A stretch of DNA of 64,000 nucleotides from Arbacia lixula (taxonomy: Eukaryota > Echinodermata > Echinoidea > Arbacioida > Arbaciidae), in contig OZ022596.1 of assembly GCA_963669155.1 (NCBI GenBank), forward strand, positions 13,412,703-13,476,702. The letters are read 5' to 3'. The notes beneath the pieces were generated by a model. It saw only the letters and a list, made by a program, of their open reading frames with translations. It had not been told where the DNA came from and searched no databases. The stretch's first letter is position 1. The number at the start of each line of letters is the position of its first letter. A program made the translations under genes and the position numbers. Shown here piece after piece: positions 32,103 to 44,090 of this stretch.

Positions 32103-33785
32103 CACAGTGGGCCAGGCGTGAGCAAAAGTGCGCCAAAATAGGGGTTTGGTCATCAAAACAATATTTATTTTTTTCACAATCTAAGCAAAGATTACAACCT
32201 CTGGCATACCTCTAAACAATATTTCTTCTTGAAATTGATTTTAAGTGGGTCATTTTTCTTTAAAACCATCGGATATTTGGATGATTAGGTAAATCGTGTA
32301 TAAAATGTATTACTGCGTTTTTTTGAAGTTTTTTGCTAAAGAATCATTTGATCTCCATAATATTGCATTTGCCTGTTGTAGAAAACTTATTTCACATCAC
32401 TATACAGTTTAGAGGCAAACAAATGTTCCTCCCGGAAGTAAGTCATGATGCAACACAAAATAATGACAGGAAAATGGCATATATTTTTTCATGCTCAAAA
32501 GTGGTCAACATTCCCGTCGATTCCCGCGCTACAAATATCATGATTGCCTTTATTACAGTTCATGCTTTACAATGGTACCAAATTTAGCTGCAAGTTTTTG
32601 CAAGTTTTTGAGTAATTCCCATTTTCCACCCGCATGTTCGTACTTTTTTTCGCTTAAATCTGCCATGCGATACTGAGCGCGCACTGTGTACAGTACATAC
32701 GCAGGCAACTCACACACACAACATGTACGCGTTTGTACACGAATACCTATATCACAAGCTTCACAGTCTACTTGCATTTTTCTTAGCTGATGAGACATAC
32801 GTCCGAGAATAACTCGTATTGATATAGAAACATATTGATTGCATTTTGATATTCAGTGGGAGCACAACATTATACAGTTTAGAGGCAAAAAAGTATGCCT
32901 CCCGGAAGTAAGTCATGATGCAACCAAAAATAATGGCAGGAAAATGGCATATATTTTTTCATGCTCAAAAGTGGTCAACATTCCCGTCGATTCCCGCGCT
33001 AACAATATCATGATTGCCTTTATTACAGTTCATGCTTTACAATGGTACCAAAGCTGTTGCACATTTTTGAGTAATACCCATTTTCCACCCGCATGTTCGT
33101 CCTTTTCTGCCATGCGATACTGAGCGCGCACTGTGTACAGATCATATGCAGGCAAATCACACACACACATCATGTGCGCGTTTTTACACGAATACCGTAT
33201 ATCACAAGCTTCACAGTCTCCTTGCATTTTTCTTAGCTGATGAGACATGAAAGAGAGAGAAATAGAGAAAGAGGGGATGAGAGACAAAGAGAGAGAGGAG
33301 AGAGAGAGAGAGAGAGAAGGGGTATCAAGAGTCTGATCACTCTAAATCCCAACGTTTGAACAAATATTTTAAAGAAATACTTAATGATTTCGAATTATTG
33401 TAACACCATAATTATGACGTTTCTAAATGTATTCTCACAGCCAATCACATAGTGGTATCTAAATGACGTCATATGTGTTTAAAAATGTTTCCAATGGATT
33501 CCACGTGTCTGTTCACCCTTATTCCTAACCATTCAACATAAATCTATTTAAAAGACAGAGTGATCACGTATTAGCCTGCAAATCATTTGTAACATTTTAT
33601 TTTACATTGTATTTTCACAACCAATCAGAAAGCGGTATTTTAAAGACGTCATATGTGTTTGAAACTATTTCCATTGGATTCCGCGGGTCTGATTTCCATA
33701 CAAACCAACATTTAAACATAAATTTTAGAAAAATATTGGTGATTGCGAGTTTTGGCGCACTTTGAAACCATTCTGGCCCACTGTG
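32103..33785. mobile_element. Non-autonomous Transib/RAG-like transposon with CACAGTG ends
   Basis: Both ends begin CACAGTGGGCCAG, then nine non-matching bases, then AAAGTGCGCCAAAA. The flanks are a perfect 5-bp duplication CGCCG (32098-32102 and 33786-33790). Two other copies of the host MITE keep a single CGCCG at the same place (28352-28356 and 53719-53723), which proves the boundaries. CACAGTG is the exact RAG heptamer. 23 bases later both ends read CCAAAA, the nonamer position. GC-rich 5-bp duplications and CACWRTG termini are established hallmarks of Transib and RAG-like elements. No RAG1-like coding region is present. The interior is a ~470-bp-offset duplication (about 32398-32803 and 32868-33252), a (GA)n tract, and a second duplicated pair near 33420 and 33600. 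Confidence 0.75.
32398..33252 (+). repeat. Tandem duplication inside the CACAGTG element
   Basis: Two units start about 470 bp apart and share long identical stretches (for example around 32488-32560 and 32968-33040), with small indels. The similar open frames in the two units follow from the duplication. Confidence 0.85.
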
Positions 33786-34444
33786 CGCCGAAGAAAAAGG
33801 TCTTCTCAGCATGTGCTTTTCAGGTGTTTTAATAATAACGAACAGGATTGCGTAGCAACGGTTTCTCAGATAGAACAAAAGAAATGTAGAGTCTTATTTC
33901 GCTTGTCCAGTTCTGTTCGATTGCATCAATATAAGGAAAAGAGATATCAGCGAACAAAAATAAACAGTTTTTTCTACTAAAATATCTCAGTTGCACGCAA
34001 ATGCACGCAAACTCTGTTAATGAAAATAAACAGCTTAAGATATAATTTTCATAATGATTGAATCCCACATTTGCGGAAATCTGCGGAAATTGAAGAAATT
34101 TGTTAAATTTTGTAAGTAAGATTATTATGTTATATCTCCGTTTGTGCATCATTCAATAATTATTTAAAAGAAAAGTGAGTACAGGATCTTAAGTGGTGTT
34201 GCCCGTAACTTCCTTGAAAATTGCACAAAAATCTGATAAGAAACATAGCTTCCAGAGACAAAACACTTAATTAAAGATATTGCTTTCCAAGTTGACAGCA
34301 TCTAAATGTCGGTGCCGCGCATGGGACATCAAAGCATTGTAGTGATTGTAGAATGCTTTTGACATTCATTAGCACGCTTAAGTATCCATAAAAATGTTTG
34401 AATATATTATGCTCGAGTTGCTTCTCCTTCCTAACACATCCCTG

Positions 34445-34928
34445 CTACAAAGTCGCCATGCTCCTGAATGACAAGATAAAGTTGAATGCAATAACACGCT
34501 ATGCAGCTAGGGGGTGAAGTTGTGCATAAATTACGAAAATGGTCTATGAAAGAAATTTCTTTTCAAGTTGACAAAAGTTAGGGGGGGCCCAAATCCCCAA
34601 TTACAATGGGAAAAACGGAAATGAAACGAAAAGGAGGGGGGGGGGTGGGTGTGCCCCCCCCCCCCCATTTCACCCCCCCTCCCCTGCGTAAGCGCCTGCC
34701 TGCTTCTATTGTTGGTATGGGCATGCTGTAAAAAACACACCTACACAGCTTCATGATCAAATCCCTAGTCGTTCTTGATTCAGTGGAGTGTCCGACCATG
34801 ATGTAACTATGAACTGGCTTATAGTTTATATCCTACAATCTAAGTGACGGAGTTAAATGAATGCTCGGGAACATTAATTGTTCGTCTTGGTTGCAGATAT
34901 GAAAACGTAAACATGAAAGATGAAATAT
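34445..34928. other. Mosaic of repeat fragments
   Basis: It contains a reverse fragment of the TTAA MITE family (34490-34550), C/G runs at 34636-34685, and one end of the CCAGTTCG MITE (34803-34822). No gene is seen. Confidence 0.5.
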
Positions 34929-35789
34929 TGTTACGGTCCTCGAGTTACCTTTATTCACTGTTTATAATGAGGCTACATTCTCCCAAACACTTTCTCTTTC
35001 GTCCAACTCAACATTTACAACTTCTTGGAAATTTAATGGTGACGTCATTATTGACCTACTTTCTTCATAAATCCGTACTCTCTATTCTGAAATGCATGAA
35101 ACTGAGTCTGAACTCTTCTATGTCATAGTTCTGGTCAAGCTTGTCCTTGGGTGCGTAGTACATTTTATGACCCAGCAATAAACCATTTCTCTCTTCTTCC
35201 AACATTGTCCTGGCCGCTCAACTCTATTGGGGTTGACATTTACGATTTGTTATGGGGAAAAGACCAATGACCTCTTCCAGAGATGTAGTTCTCGTTTCTT
35301 TTGGAAACAGTATGCTTTTGTGAGAGTTCTTGTTTGAATTTCAATAAAGAGAAAGTTAAGCCTTAAATGAGAAGACTAATGTTACTACAATTAACTACTT
35401 TCTGCTTAAAACTATGATGTCACTACAAAACTCTATCACTTTATACTTAGAATTCCTTCATGTCATGTATTTCCTTTTGATAAATATAGATGACACTAGC
35501 ATGTATAAATAGAGGCAGGCTAGATTTGGGTAGAAACAGAGAAGGAGAGAGAATCAAGAGAGCAGGGGAAGAGAAGGGGAAGAGGAGTAAAGGAGAGAAG
35601 CCATGCTAGTTTTGAGAGTTGGAGTTAAACTCTAAGCCATGTTGTTACGCTATGTTACGCCATCGAAATGACCATCGAAATGACGACCAAAATGACTGAG
35701 GAAATAAACCTCTGAAACCACAATTATAGCTGTCGACATCGTTGTATTATGTACGTCTAGGTCTTCAAATATAGAAACCTACACTACAA
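34929..35789 (+). repeat. Possible solo LTR
   Basis: It begins TGTTACGG and could end at CTACACTACA (35789). Internally it has TATAAATAGAGG (35504-35515) and an AATAAA about 200 bp later (35703-35708), the U3-R-U5 order expected of an LTR. No matching second LTR, coding region or clear target duplication was found, so it may be an ordinary promoter instead. Confidence 0.35.
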
Positions 35790-36299
35790 GATAGCGGTCA
35801 TAAAAATATCCCCTATATTTATAACTCCAACTTCACTTTTTAATTAAAAAGCAAGCTTAGTCTGAAAGGAAAATGCCAAGCTTTACTACTTGTCATGTTG
35901 TATTGGAATCCTGTGCCACTGCCAAGTGTTATTGTTTACAAGCAGGATCGGTATGCATAGTTTTGCGCAATGGACTTTGTCTGCAAAAACACGAATTGAA
36001 TTTAATAAAGTACGAATGTATTGCCCCACTACCAGTGTCGAGAATGTGCAGAATACAGAGAATGTACCTTATAAATAATGCATCTAGTCTACCCCGTTCA
36101 GACTCAGTCACCAACTTTGCAGTAGCAACAACCATGTAACAACAGTCTGTGTTTTTATTTCACCGCCCGTGTCTTATAGGTGCGGGCTGTCCGTCCTGTT
36201 CAAACGAGACTGCATAGAACGACTTTGCGCATCCAACCGTGTCGCGATATGAATCGCGATATTGTTATGATATGAACTTCCTCAATCTAATATAACACG
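35790..36299. other. Intergenic, no gene seen
   Basis: Short open frames on both strands overlap each other and resemble nothing. The stretch lies between the possible LTR and the inferred first exon of Ly6-2. Confidence 0.4.
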
Positions 36300-36569
36300 G
36301 GGCATGTAAACGTTGTTGCTCTTCAGTGGTGTGGACTTAGTTCAACAGGTAGATCCGTGCGAAGTCCCCGCCGCACTCGCCTGTGTATAACACACTACCA
36401 ATCACTTATAGATTACATTCATTATAATAACTGCGGAGTGTGTTGCGGATTAACAACCGTCACGGAGTTTAATGTATTGAATTTGTGTGTGCCATCGAGT
36501 GATTCCTGATCCAATTATACGCACAAACTGTGTAACGCAGCGCATGTTGTGAAGGAGAAAGAGTTAAAG
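36300..36569 (+). other. Candidate non-coding first exon of Ly6-2
   Basis: A relatively GC-balanced stretch ends in a consensus donor (AAAG|GTGAGT; exon end 36569). It is the best donor upstream of the Ly6-2 acceptor at 40938. The exon start is not defined by sequence; 36300 is approximate. Confidence 0.35.
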
Positions 36570-36786
36570 GTGAGTTTAGATGTGGTATGAAGTAGAGTAG
36601 GTTCACAGGCAACATTGAGTTATTTAACCTTTATGGACCCAGACCCACATGATATCCTCTCACATTATAGTATATTTTGTATGTTTTCGTATGCATTCCT
36701 TTCTTAAATAATATTTATTGAAGCGTGATACTATATCATGGTTCAATTAGTAATGATGATACTACTACAACTAATGATACGGATAT

Positions 36787-36791
36787 GATAT

Positions 36792-36831
<40 letters not shown>

Positions 36832-36857
36832 GCTACTACCACTTCTACTACTACTAT

Positions 36858-36908
<51 letters not shown>

Positions 36909-36955
36909 AACTACAACTACTGACACTACTACTACTACTACTTTTACTACCACTA
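36787..36955. repeat. (CTA)n trinucleotide repeat
   Basis: Nearly pure CTA/ACT units of about 170 bp, giving poly-Leu and poly-Val artefact frames. Confidence 0.95.
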
Positions 36956-37835
36956 ATACTGATAATAATGATTATAATTATAGTGATAATAATACTTTAA
37001 ATGACAGAGCAATATTTCGAAGACGTAACTCTCCACCTTGTTTTGTTCTGCAGATTCACCCAAAATACTAATGCTCTCTTGGTCAAATTTTTGTTTCTCT
37101 TAAAATCACAAATATTTCACGATAAAGTGATAGTATGCACCCCTCCACCTTTTCATCTCATTACTACTACTGCACGCGCCCTGCCTTGTCAAATGTCAGC
37201 GGGCCAGACGTTAACATGGTTAATGCCAGTATGTGTTGAATTTGGGTATGTCACCGGTCACGGAATGCCTACCTTTGTTTGTGTGTATGCATTCTCCCAC
37301 GCACCGGTATGCATGCGTGAAAGAAGGTCGGAAATGATACTCTTTCTACTTTCTGTATGGACCTAAAGTAACAATGACTGGGAATTCCTAAGCCATGACA
37401 ATACAATATTACATTGTTTTGTTCCATGTCAGTTTTGACACCTTTCATATTGAACTATAAGATAAGTTTTAAAACTATGTATTCAAATATAAATCTACAT
37501 AGCATGAACGAGCAAAGTAGAGGTTAGCTTAACAAAACAACGATGATTGTTGAATATTCAAATTGACGTAAATCTGTAGCGGATAAAGGAACTAAAACAT
37601 TTAACTTATAAATCTTACCATTTGGGTCAACCGACCTCACAAACTTAGCGCAACAACATCATGTAAATAGAGATGACACGATGACATTGATATGGCGATC
37701 GATTACAAAGATACTGACGTATTGGTCAATTACGGCCATGACGGTAGGGTCCAATTACATAGACATGCTGGTATGCTATGGGATTTAATTTTAATTGTTG
37801 TTATTGCAGATGTTCCATCGCCCACTGCACCTTTC
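36956..37835. other. No gene seen
   Basis: If the leader exon above is correct this is intronic to Ly6-2. Open frames are short and unrecognised. Confidence 0.4.
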
Positions 37836-37874
37836 TCTCTTTCACTCTCCCCCCCCCCCCCCTCTCTCTCTCCG

Positions 37875-37937
<63 letters not shown>

Positions 37938-38100
37938 CCCGTACTCTCTCTCTCTCCATCTCTCGTCCTCCCTCTCTCTCTCGCTCAAACTCTGTCTCGG
38001 TCTCTGTCTCTCTGTCTCTGTCTATCTCTGCATCTGTCTGTCTCTGTATACCTCTGTCTCTCTGTCTCTGTCTCTCCCCCCTTACATCCTCTCCCTCTTT
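37836..38100. repeat. (CT)n microsatellite
   Basis: An imperfect CT tract with a leading C run. The long overlapping Ser/Leu frames here are repeat artefacts. Confidence 0.95.
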
Positions 38101-40938
38101 ATCTATTTCTCTTTTCTTCATTATTTGTTTTTCTCCCTTCTTCTCTTTATCTTTCTACCTTTTTTCCAATCCCTTTCTATACCCCCCCCCTCCCCCCATC
38201 TCATCATTCTTGCTGTTCAATACACATTTATTATACAAAGTTGTTGCAATCAATTATTACTGTCCTTAAAAATTATTTATGCAAGAACATCATTGCCTAA
38301 CGGAACTATATTTCAATAAGTCCCCCATTTACAAACACAACATTAGATCACTTAGTCAATGGGCCATTTGTAGACTCCTATACCGTTGCGTGTAACGGGG
38401 ACTGGGGTCAAATTCCACGCAGTAATGCAATAAAACAACATTTACTTATCAAATCTGATAATAAAAGGAAAATGGCCATTATGTAAATGAAAGACGCTGG
38501 TTTCAAAGGGTACTAAATCCATTTGAGGATTACAATTAAGCTATCAGGATCCAGCTATAGTCGAACCTGTATAATATAGGAACACCCAAATGATACAGGG
38601 AAGGTGGTTTAGGCGTTGTACGTTTCTTTGATACAGGTTTCAATGAAGAACATTAATTTAAGGGCAGCACATAATTATGTAGTCTTAATATCTAGACCAA
38701 GCTAATGCTACTGAATAGAGTTTGAGTTTCGGTCTGCAATTATTGTAAACATATGAGCGTCGTTTATGTGTTCATCGTGTTCAGCCGTATGTATTTAGCA
38801 TCGTGCACGTAGCACATGAAACTGGCCTTCTGATCTTTCTCTTTTACATTGACTTATTTTCCAAGAATACCAGCATACACTGTATGCACAATGTCCATAT
38901 TAATTATTGCTATGTAGTCATTCTCCCAAATCCACGTTCTACGAATTACCTCATTCATCCATCTATCATGTCTATGTTATTGACAGTATTTTAGTATCAT
39001 TGATAACATGATATAAGCTCGTAGAAGCAGTAGTACATTGAAACATTTAATGAAAACAGGACAAAAAGTGTGGAATTCACAAACAGGTATTTGCTTTATA
39101 TTTGCTCCGCGGATTAACATTGCTCGGGGAAACAAAATGTAGTATTTGGACCCAGAGAAACTCGTGCTCGATGGGAATTGTGTACATAACTTGCGAAAAA
39201 GGACTATGGCACAAAGATGGTTGATACAGGTGGTTCCTACTCATCCTAGAGCAGCTAAGCTCCCTTGTTGTGTGAAATTGGTTTCTTTTGAATCATCATT
39301 ACTTGATTTTCATGTTAGATATAGTGTCTTCATTATTGCCATTGTTACTTTTTGTTGTCATCATGGATATCACTTTCGGTCTTACAACTACAACTGCATT
39401 CCGATTCCATTTGTGTTATGTGTGTGGCACGCACGCTTGTCCAGGTGCACTTGTGTGCGTGAAGTGTTTTCGTGTGTGTGTGCGCGCGTGTGTGTGAGTA
39501 TGCTGATTTCTTTTCCGGGGACCTACCCCACAAGCTTCTGCTTTTCTGTAGGTTCCCTTACATAACTTACTATATAACTTCAGATGAATAAAATGTACTT
39601 TCTGTAGATCCATTCATACATTCTGCATGTAAGATCGTTATTTTATATTATCTATATATTTCATTTTATGTATACATGCGAGTATTAACTTTGTTTAATA
39701 TTCATGATATTGCTTCGATCTCCAGATGTATGTTACAAATATTATTTTGTGGATAACATGATAAATAAATTGAAATAAATATATAAAAAAGGTGGATTTA
39801 ATTTACCTTCTGTGTGCCGGATAAGCTGCTGTTCTATGGGATTTGTTTGTATCACTTAGAAGAAAAGCACATATATCAGTCAGACAAAGAGATTGACAAG
39901 AACAGAGGTAGGAGTAGAAGGCAGTCGAAGGCACTATGAGTATACATGAGTTAAACACTTAATGCGCCGACATCGCATACTTCCCTATAACATACACTCA
40001 AACCTATACAGGGGGAGTCAGATTTTTTTTTTTACACTTTCTTACATGCTCATATTAGAAATAAAAAACAAATCATAATTCCTGTACCAGTGTCAGATAG
40101 AGCAACTCTGCCAGTCTTATTTGATACCACATGTGTTGAGAATCAGTGATGAATTTATTGGATAGGAGCAAAGTAATGGGTCTGGCTGAAAACCCATTTG
40201 CGCCAATTTCAACAATGCCTTGCGTGATTTGGATTCCACTACACAATAAGCTTGACGCAAGTGGGTTTTGACACTGAATCTGAATCCCACGTTTTCTCTA
40301 AAAAATACTTAATTTAAAATGTGTCACATTTTTTCTGACTCACCCTGTAGAACAACACTGTTTGTGGCTTGTAGCGGGTTAATGCAATCTCATGCGGGAA
40401 GGAAGTTCATGTTTTGTTATTCCTTTAATATTCAAAGTATATGTACATAGGCTTGGACATCCTGTTATATTAGATACCAGGAATACTATGATGGCACAGA
40501 AGTGTAACCATGATAGACACTTGAGTTCGCAACGTAAGGAGTGAAGCAGGATGTGACATATCTTGCGGTAAATCTTTCAGAGTATTCCGACACGAAGTTT
40601 GCTCCTGTTTTTCTCTCTTATTTCCCGTGTAGCGGTTGCTCCGTAAGGTATACTCCGCGAGTCTGGTACTTTTTATGACAAAATGCACAACGTTCCTCTT
40701 AACATGCTTAAACTGCATTTGCGCTTCGAGTAGTTTACGCAATGTAAATGTGCTACAATAAAGATAAGTGGGACTTTCACATGGCAAATATAAATCTTTC
40801 ATGGGGTCATATATTCATATCCGTTACAGTTATAATATATGTATAACTTTTACAAGTTTTCCTCCCCCATTGTTATATCCCCCTCTTTCTGTACTCATTT
40901 TATAGACATTTCACTTTATCATCCTATTATTATTTCAG
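38101..40938. other. Long stretch without a recognised gene
   Basis: Probably intronic to Ly6-2. A short (GT)n is at 39474-39495. A 139-codon plus frame (39146-39565) begins in unremarkable sequence and runs through the GT tract; I do not consider it coding. Confidence 0.4.
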
Positions 40939-40950
40939 GAATCCAGTACA

Positions 40951-41046
40951 ATGGAAACTCAATTGACAAGGTGGATTTTGATTCTGCAATTGATCGGCAT
41001 GCTGGCATTGGAAAGAGGTATGGACTCAACGCTCTCCCCTCCCCCT

Positions 41047-41120
<74 letters not shown>

Positions 41121-41183
41121 CTCTGTATCTCATCATTAGTGCTATTATAACTCATTTACCTCTCCCCCTCTCTCGCTCTCTCG

Positions 41184-41235
<52 letters not shown>

Positions 41236-41252
41236 ATCTCGCTCTTTTGTTT

Positions 41253-41283
<31 letters not shown>

Positions 41284-42848
41284 TTTGAGATTAATTATGT
41301 GTTTTTGTGTTATGGAAACAGATCGGGAGGGACTTATTGATCAATTCTTAGGTTCGCAACATATTATAACTTTTTTCTCTCTCTCCCATCATATGTGCAC
41401 CTAGCCCTAGGTCTGGAATGCTACTACTGCTCCTCTCTGGACTCTCCATCTTGCTCGGGTGACTTCGATCAGGCCGGTGAGGGCGTACAGGTCGTTGAGT
41501 GCCAAGGGTCATGCTATGTAAGTCTCATTCTTCAAACCACTCAGCCACATAGGTAGCGCGTGGGTCTGTCTACAATATAGGGATATTTTTTTTTGACACA
41601 ACTGAATCATTTGAAGTTATGACCACTCTGCACCACCAACATATGACAGAGTGTTGAATGAATTTCCTCCAAAATAACTTCAGGTAAAAAGCCTGCTCTG
41701 AATGTTTATTTATTACATAATTATGTCTAAATTAAGCTTATACAAAGTTGCCATAGCATATTGTTAACGGGACAGACGAGTGTGTTACAAACAGGGCACA
41801 TTTTCTAAAGTGTACAAAACCTTGTAAAGTGCAGATCATTATATTTCTTTGATATTTTATCATTATTGGCTGGTTTATTTAAGAGACAAAAAAATAATAA
41901 TTGGAATTTAAGAGATTTATGCAAATGTTACACGAATGTAACAGAAATGTACCCCATTACTGTAGACAGGCCCACATTGTATCACAATTTCCTTGCGACT
42001 GTCAACTCTTTATGAGCCGTTGAGGCAATTTTGCACACACCATTCCCATAGAGCAGTATACAGTATCAAAGTGTGACGTCATTTGTACATTATTGTCAAG
42101 ACAACTGGTTCTAAACAATGCGGGTAGAGCAAGCAGCCGTGATCACAACGGGGACTGTAATTGGGAATGCCGGACATTAGCCCGATAGGCAAGAACGGAC
42201 CGCTACACCTCTTACTGGAATGAGTTTTTTTAGAGCCAATTGTCTCGACAATACGCACACATGACGACACCACTTTGGTACTCTATAGGATCTGTGTACC
42301 TTACATGCGACAACATTCACAACATGACACTTAAAGGGTTAACATTTTTTTTTTCAAGGAAACGGAAGGAAAAGAAAAAGAAAGTTTCTTGTACCTGTTT
42401 CTGAACAAAGGTCCAAGGTATACTCAGGTTCCAGTGAAAACAACAACAAAACAACAAGAAATTTAAGTATTTCTACTAAACCTTTCTTTAACACAAAAAT
42501 AAAACTTGCATCATATCATCACAATCATTGATGCTCGGTCGTTTTACAAGAATGGTATATATCTTTGTGGACAGGAGGAAAGAACAAACATATATATATA
42601 TGCATATGACTCTGTTGTTTCCTTAAAACACACAGAAATCTGTGTATGATTACCTCGACGCCCCAGCCATCAAACGCGGATGTGAGCCCTCTACGGACTG
42701 CCCAGGGACATGTTTCGGCAACGACTGCCCATTCTGTTGCCAGGAGTCGTTATGTAACAACGCGCGAAGGACAACGGTGACGTCATCGGTGGTTTTTATG
42801 GGACTTTTAGCCACTGTCGTGAGCAGGGTGCTGTATATGCGGGATTAA
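40951..42848 (+). CDS. Ly6/uPAR three-finger GPI-type protein, gene 2 (3 coding exons)
   Basis: The exons are 40951-41017, 41411-41517 (or from 41405, adding two codons) and 42636-42848, giving about 128 residues. Phases are 1 then 0, as in gene 1. An acceptor at 40938 places 12 nt of leader before the ATG. Residues 1-22 form a signal-type hydrophobic segment. The mature domain starts LECYYC and ends FCCQESLCNN, and the cysteines match gene 1 one for one (12). The tail (TSSVVFMGLLATVVSRVLYMRD) fits a GPI-anchor signal. Exon 3 of both genes begins with Lys at the same phase-0 junction. Intron 1 is only 393 bp and consists largely of CT and CA microsatellites. The ligand is unknown. Confidence 0.88.
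41041..41282. repeat. (CT)n-(AC)n and (CT)n microsatellites in Ly6-2 intron 1
   Basis: CT at about 41041-41090 passes into AC at 41091-41118, followed by two more CT tracts (about 41185-41232 and 41253-41282). They occupy over half of the intron. Confidence 0.95.
42041..42297. mobile_element. Palindromic MITE in Ly6-2 intron 2
   Basis: Inverted arms of about 80 bp: left CCCATAGAGCAG...AAGTGTGACGTCAT...GACAACTGGTTCTAAA; right TTTTAGAGCCAATTGTC...ATGACGACACCACTTTGG...CTCTATAGG. It is the same family as 28760-28990. Confidence 0.65.
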
Positions 42849-43112
42849 TTATCCGTGAACTGCTAATTAACTATCGTCTAACCACTCAACTAAACCTGCT
42901 ACCGCAAAAACAGAAAGGAGGTATAGATGATTAAAAGACTAGACAAGACCAAAATAGCGTCAGGGAGCTATAAGCTCAATGGTAGCGGCTAGACACATTA
43001 AGTATCGCAGTGAGTGTGTCTGTGCATGTATCAGTTCGGTCAAATCCCACATCGCCTGATGACGCGTATGCCTATAATGTCATGTAACTTCATATAGTTT
43101 GATAGTGACGGC

Positions 43113-43118
43113 AATAAA
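43113..43118 (+). terminator. Candidate poly(A) signal of Ly6-2
   Basis: AATAAA, 265 nt after the stop codon. Confidence 0.5.
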
Positions 43119-43479
43119 ACGTGAAGCGGCTTTACAATTAAAAAAAAAAGAATAGCAGGCTTTGAATTGAGAGATTGTCTTATTATCGGCTGTTTTAAAT
43201 AAGCATCTGGTAAACCGGCTTAAATGTTTTGGGATCACCCCCTCTGCATCCAAAAATTCCTTTATGAATCTAACCCCTTTTGCAAACAAACTGTAATGGA
43301 TCTAGCCCCTTTTGAAAAAAGTGATTTTTCTTTGCCATTTTTTCAAATTTTTATGGGAATTTCAACATTTCTTCGGTATTATCTTATAGAGCTACCTCAA
43401 ATCTATTCACTGAGACAAAAAAAAAAATCACATTTGATGACAAATGGATCTAACCTCTTTTGCAAATGAGCTCTTCATA

Positions 43480-44090
43480 CATGTATATTCAAACCTGAGT
43501 ATGGATGATAAAGCGTGCCAGTGGATGCCTGAAGAATTCCACATTAATGGCCTTGCTTTGATGTTCCAAGGCATGCTAAGCGCTGACATTTAGCGAATGT
43601 CACCTTGAAAATATATATTTTTGCTTGCCAATTACATCTCTAAAAACTTCTTATAAAGATAGTTTGACATTTTCGAGAAAATTAAGGACAACACCATAAA
43701 ATGCTAATTCCAGCATCCAGCGTTTCTCTAAAAGATTGAGAATTAATGAATAAATGAACATAATACATATTTATATCATTTTTATATTAACTAATTTATT
43801 TTCTGTCCGGATTGTTGGATTCAATCATTGTCAAAAGGATATCTTAAGATGTGTATGATTAGCAGTGGCTATATGCATCCGTGTGCAGCAGAGATATATA
43901 CCTGAAAATTTTATTTTTGTTATCAGCACTGGACAAGCGAAACGAGCCTCTTCATTTTTCTTTTCTCCGAAAATGTTCGTCATTGTTAAAACATCTGAAC
44001 AGTTTTTGGCTACGTCGAACAAAGGTTTGAAAAGAAAGATGGTTAATTCATATCCCTATCCTTGGTGCAACAATGTGCTGCTGTGGTGTT
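43480..44090. mobile_element. Diverged hAT-type MITE
   Basis: It follows the family order (ATATTCAAA, GATAAAGCGTG, ATTCCACA, CTTTGATGTTCCA, ATTGTTGGATTCAATCATT, AAAACATCTGAACAG, ATGGTTAATTCATATCC) with many substitutions. The termini are eroded. Confidence 0.6.

Larger units (their letters stand above)
32038..34444. mobile_element. hAT-type MITE split by a Transib/RAG-like insertion
   Basis: The family sequence runs 32038-32102, is interrupted by the 1683-bp insertion, and resumes at 33786 through the other terminal repeat (CTTCCTAACACATCCCTG, ending 34444). No 8-bp duplication survives at the outer edges. Confidence 0.8.

Noticed and set aside
32686..33135. CACTGTG heptamers inside each internal repeat of the CACAGTG element
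   Set aside because: No A-rich block lies 12 or 23 bases away on the proper side. Seven bases alone are expected by chance.
36725..37000. Poly-Leu and poly-Val frames
   Set aside because: They come from the CTA trinucleotide repeat.
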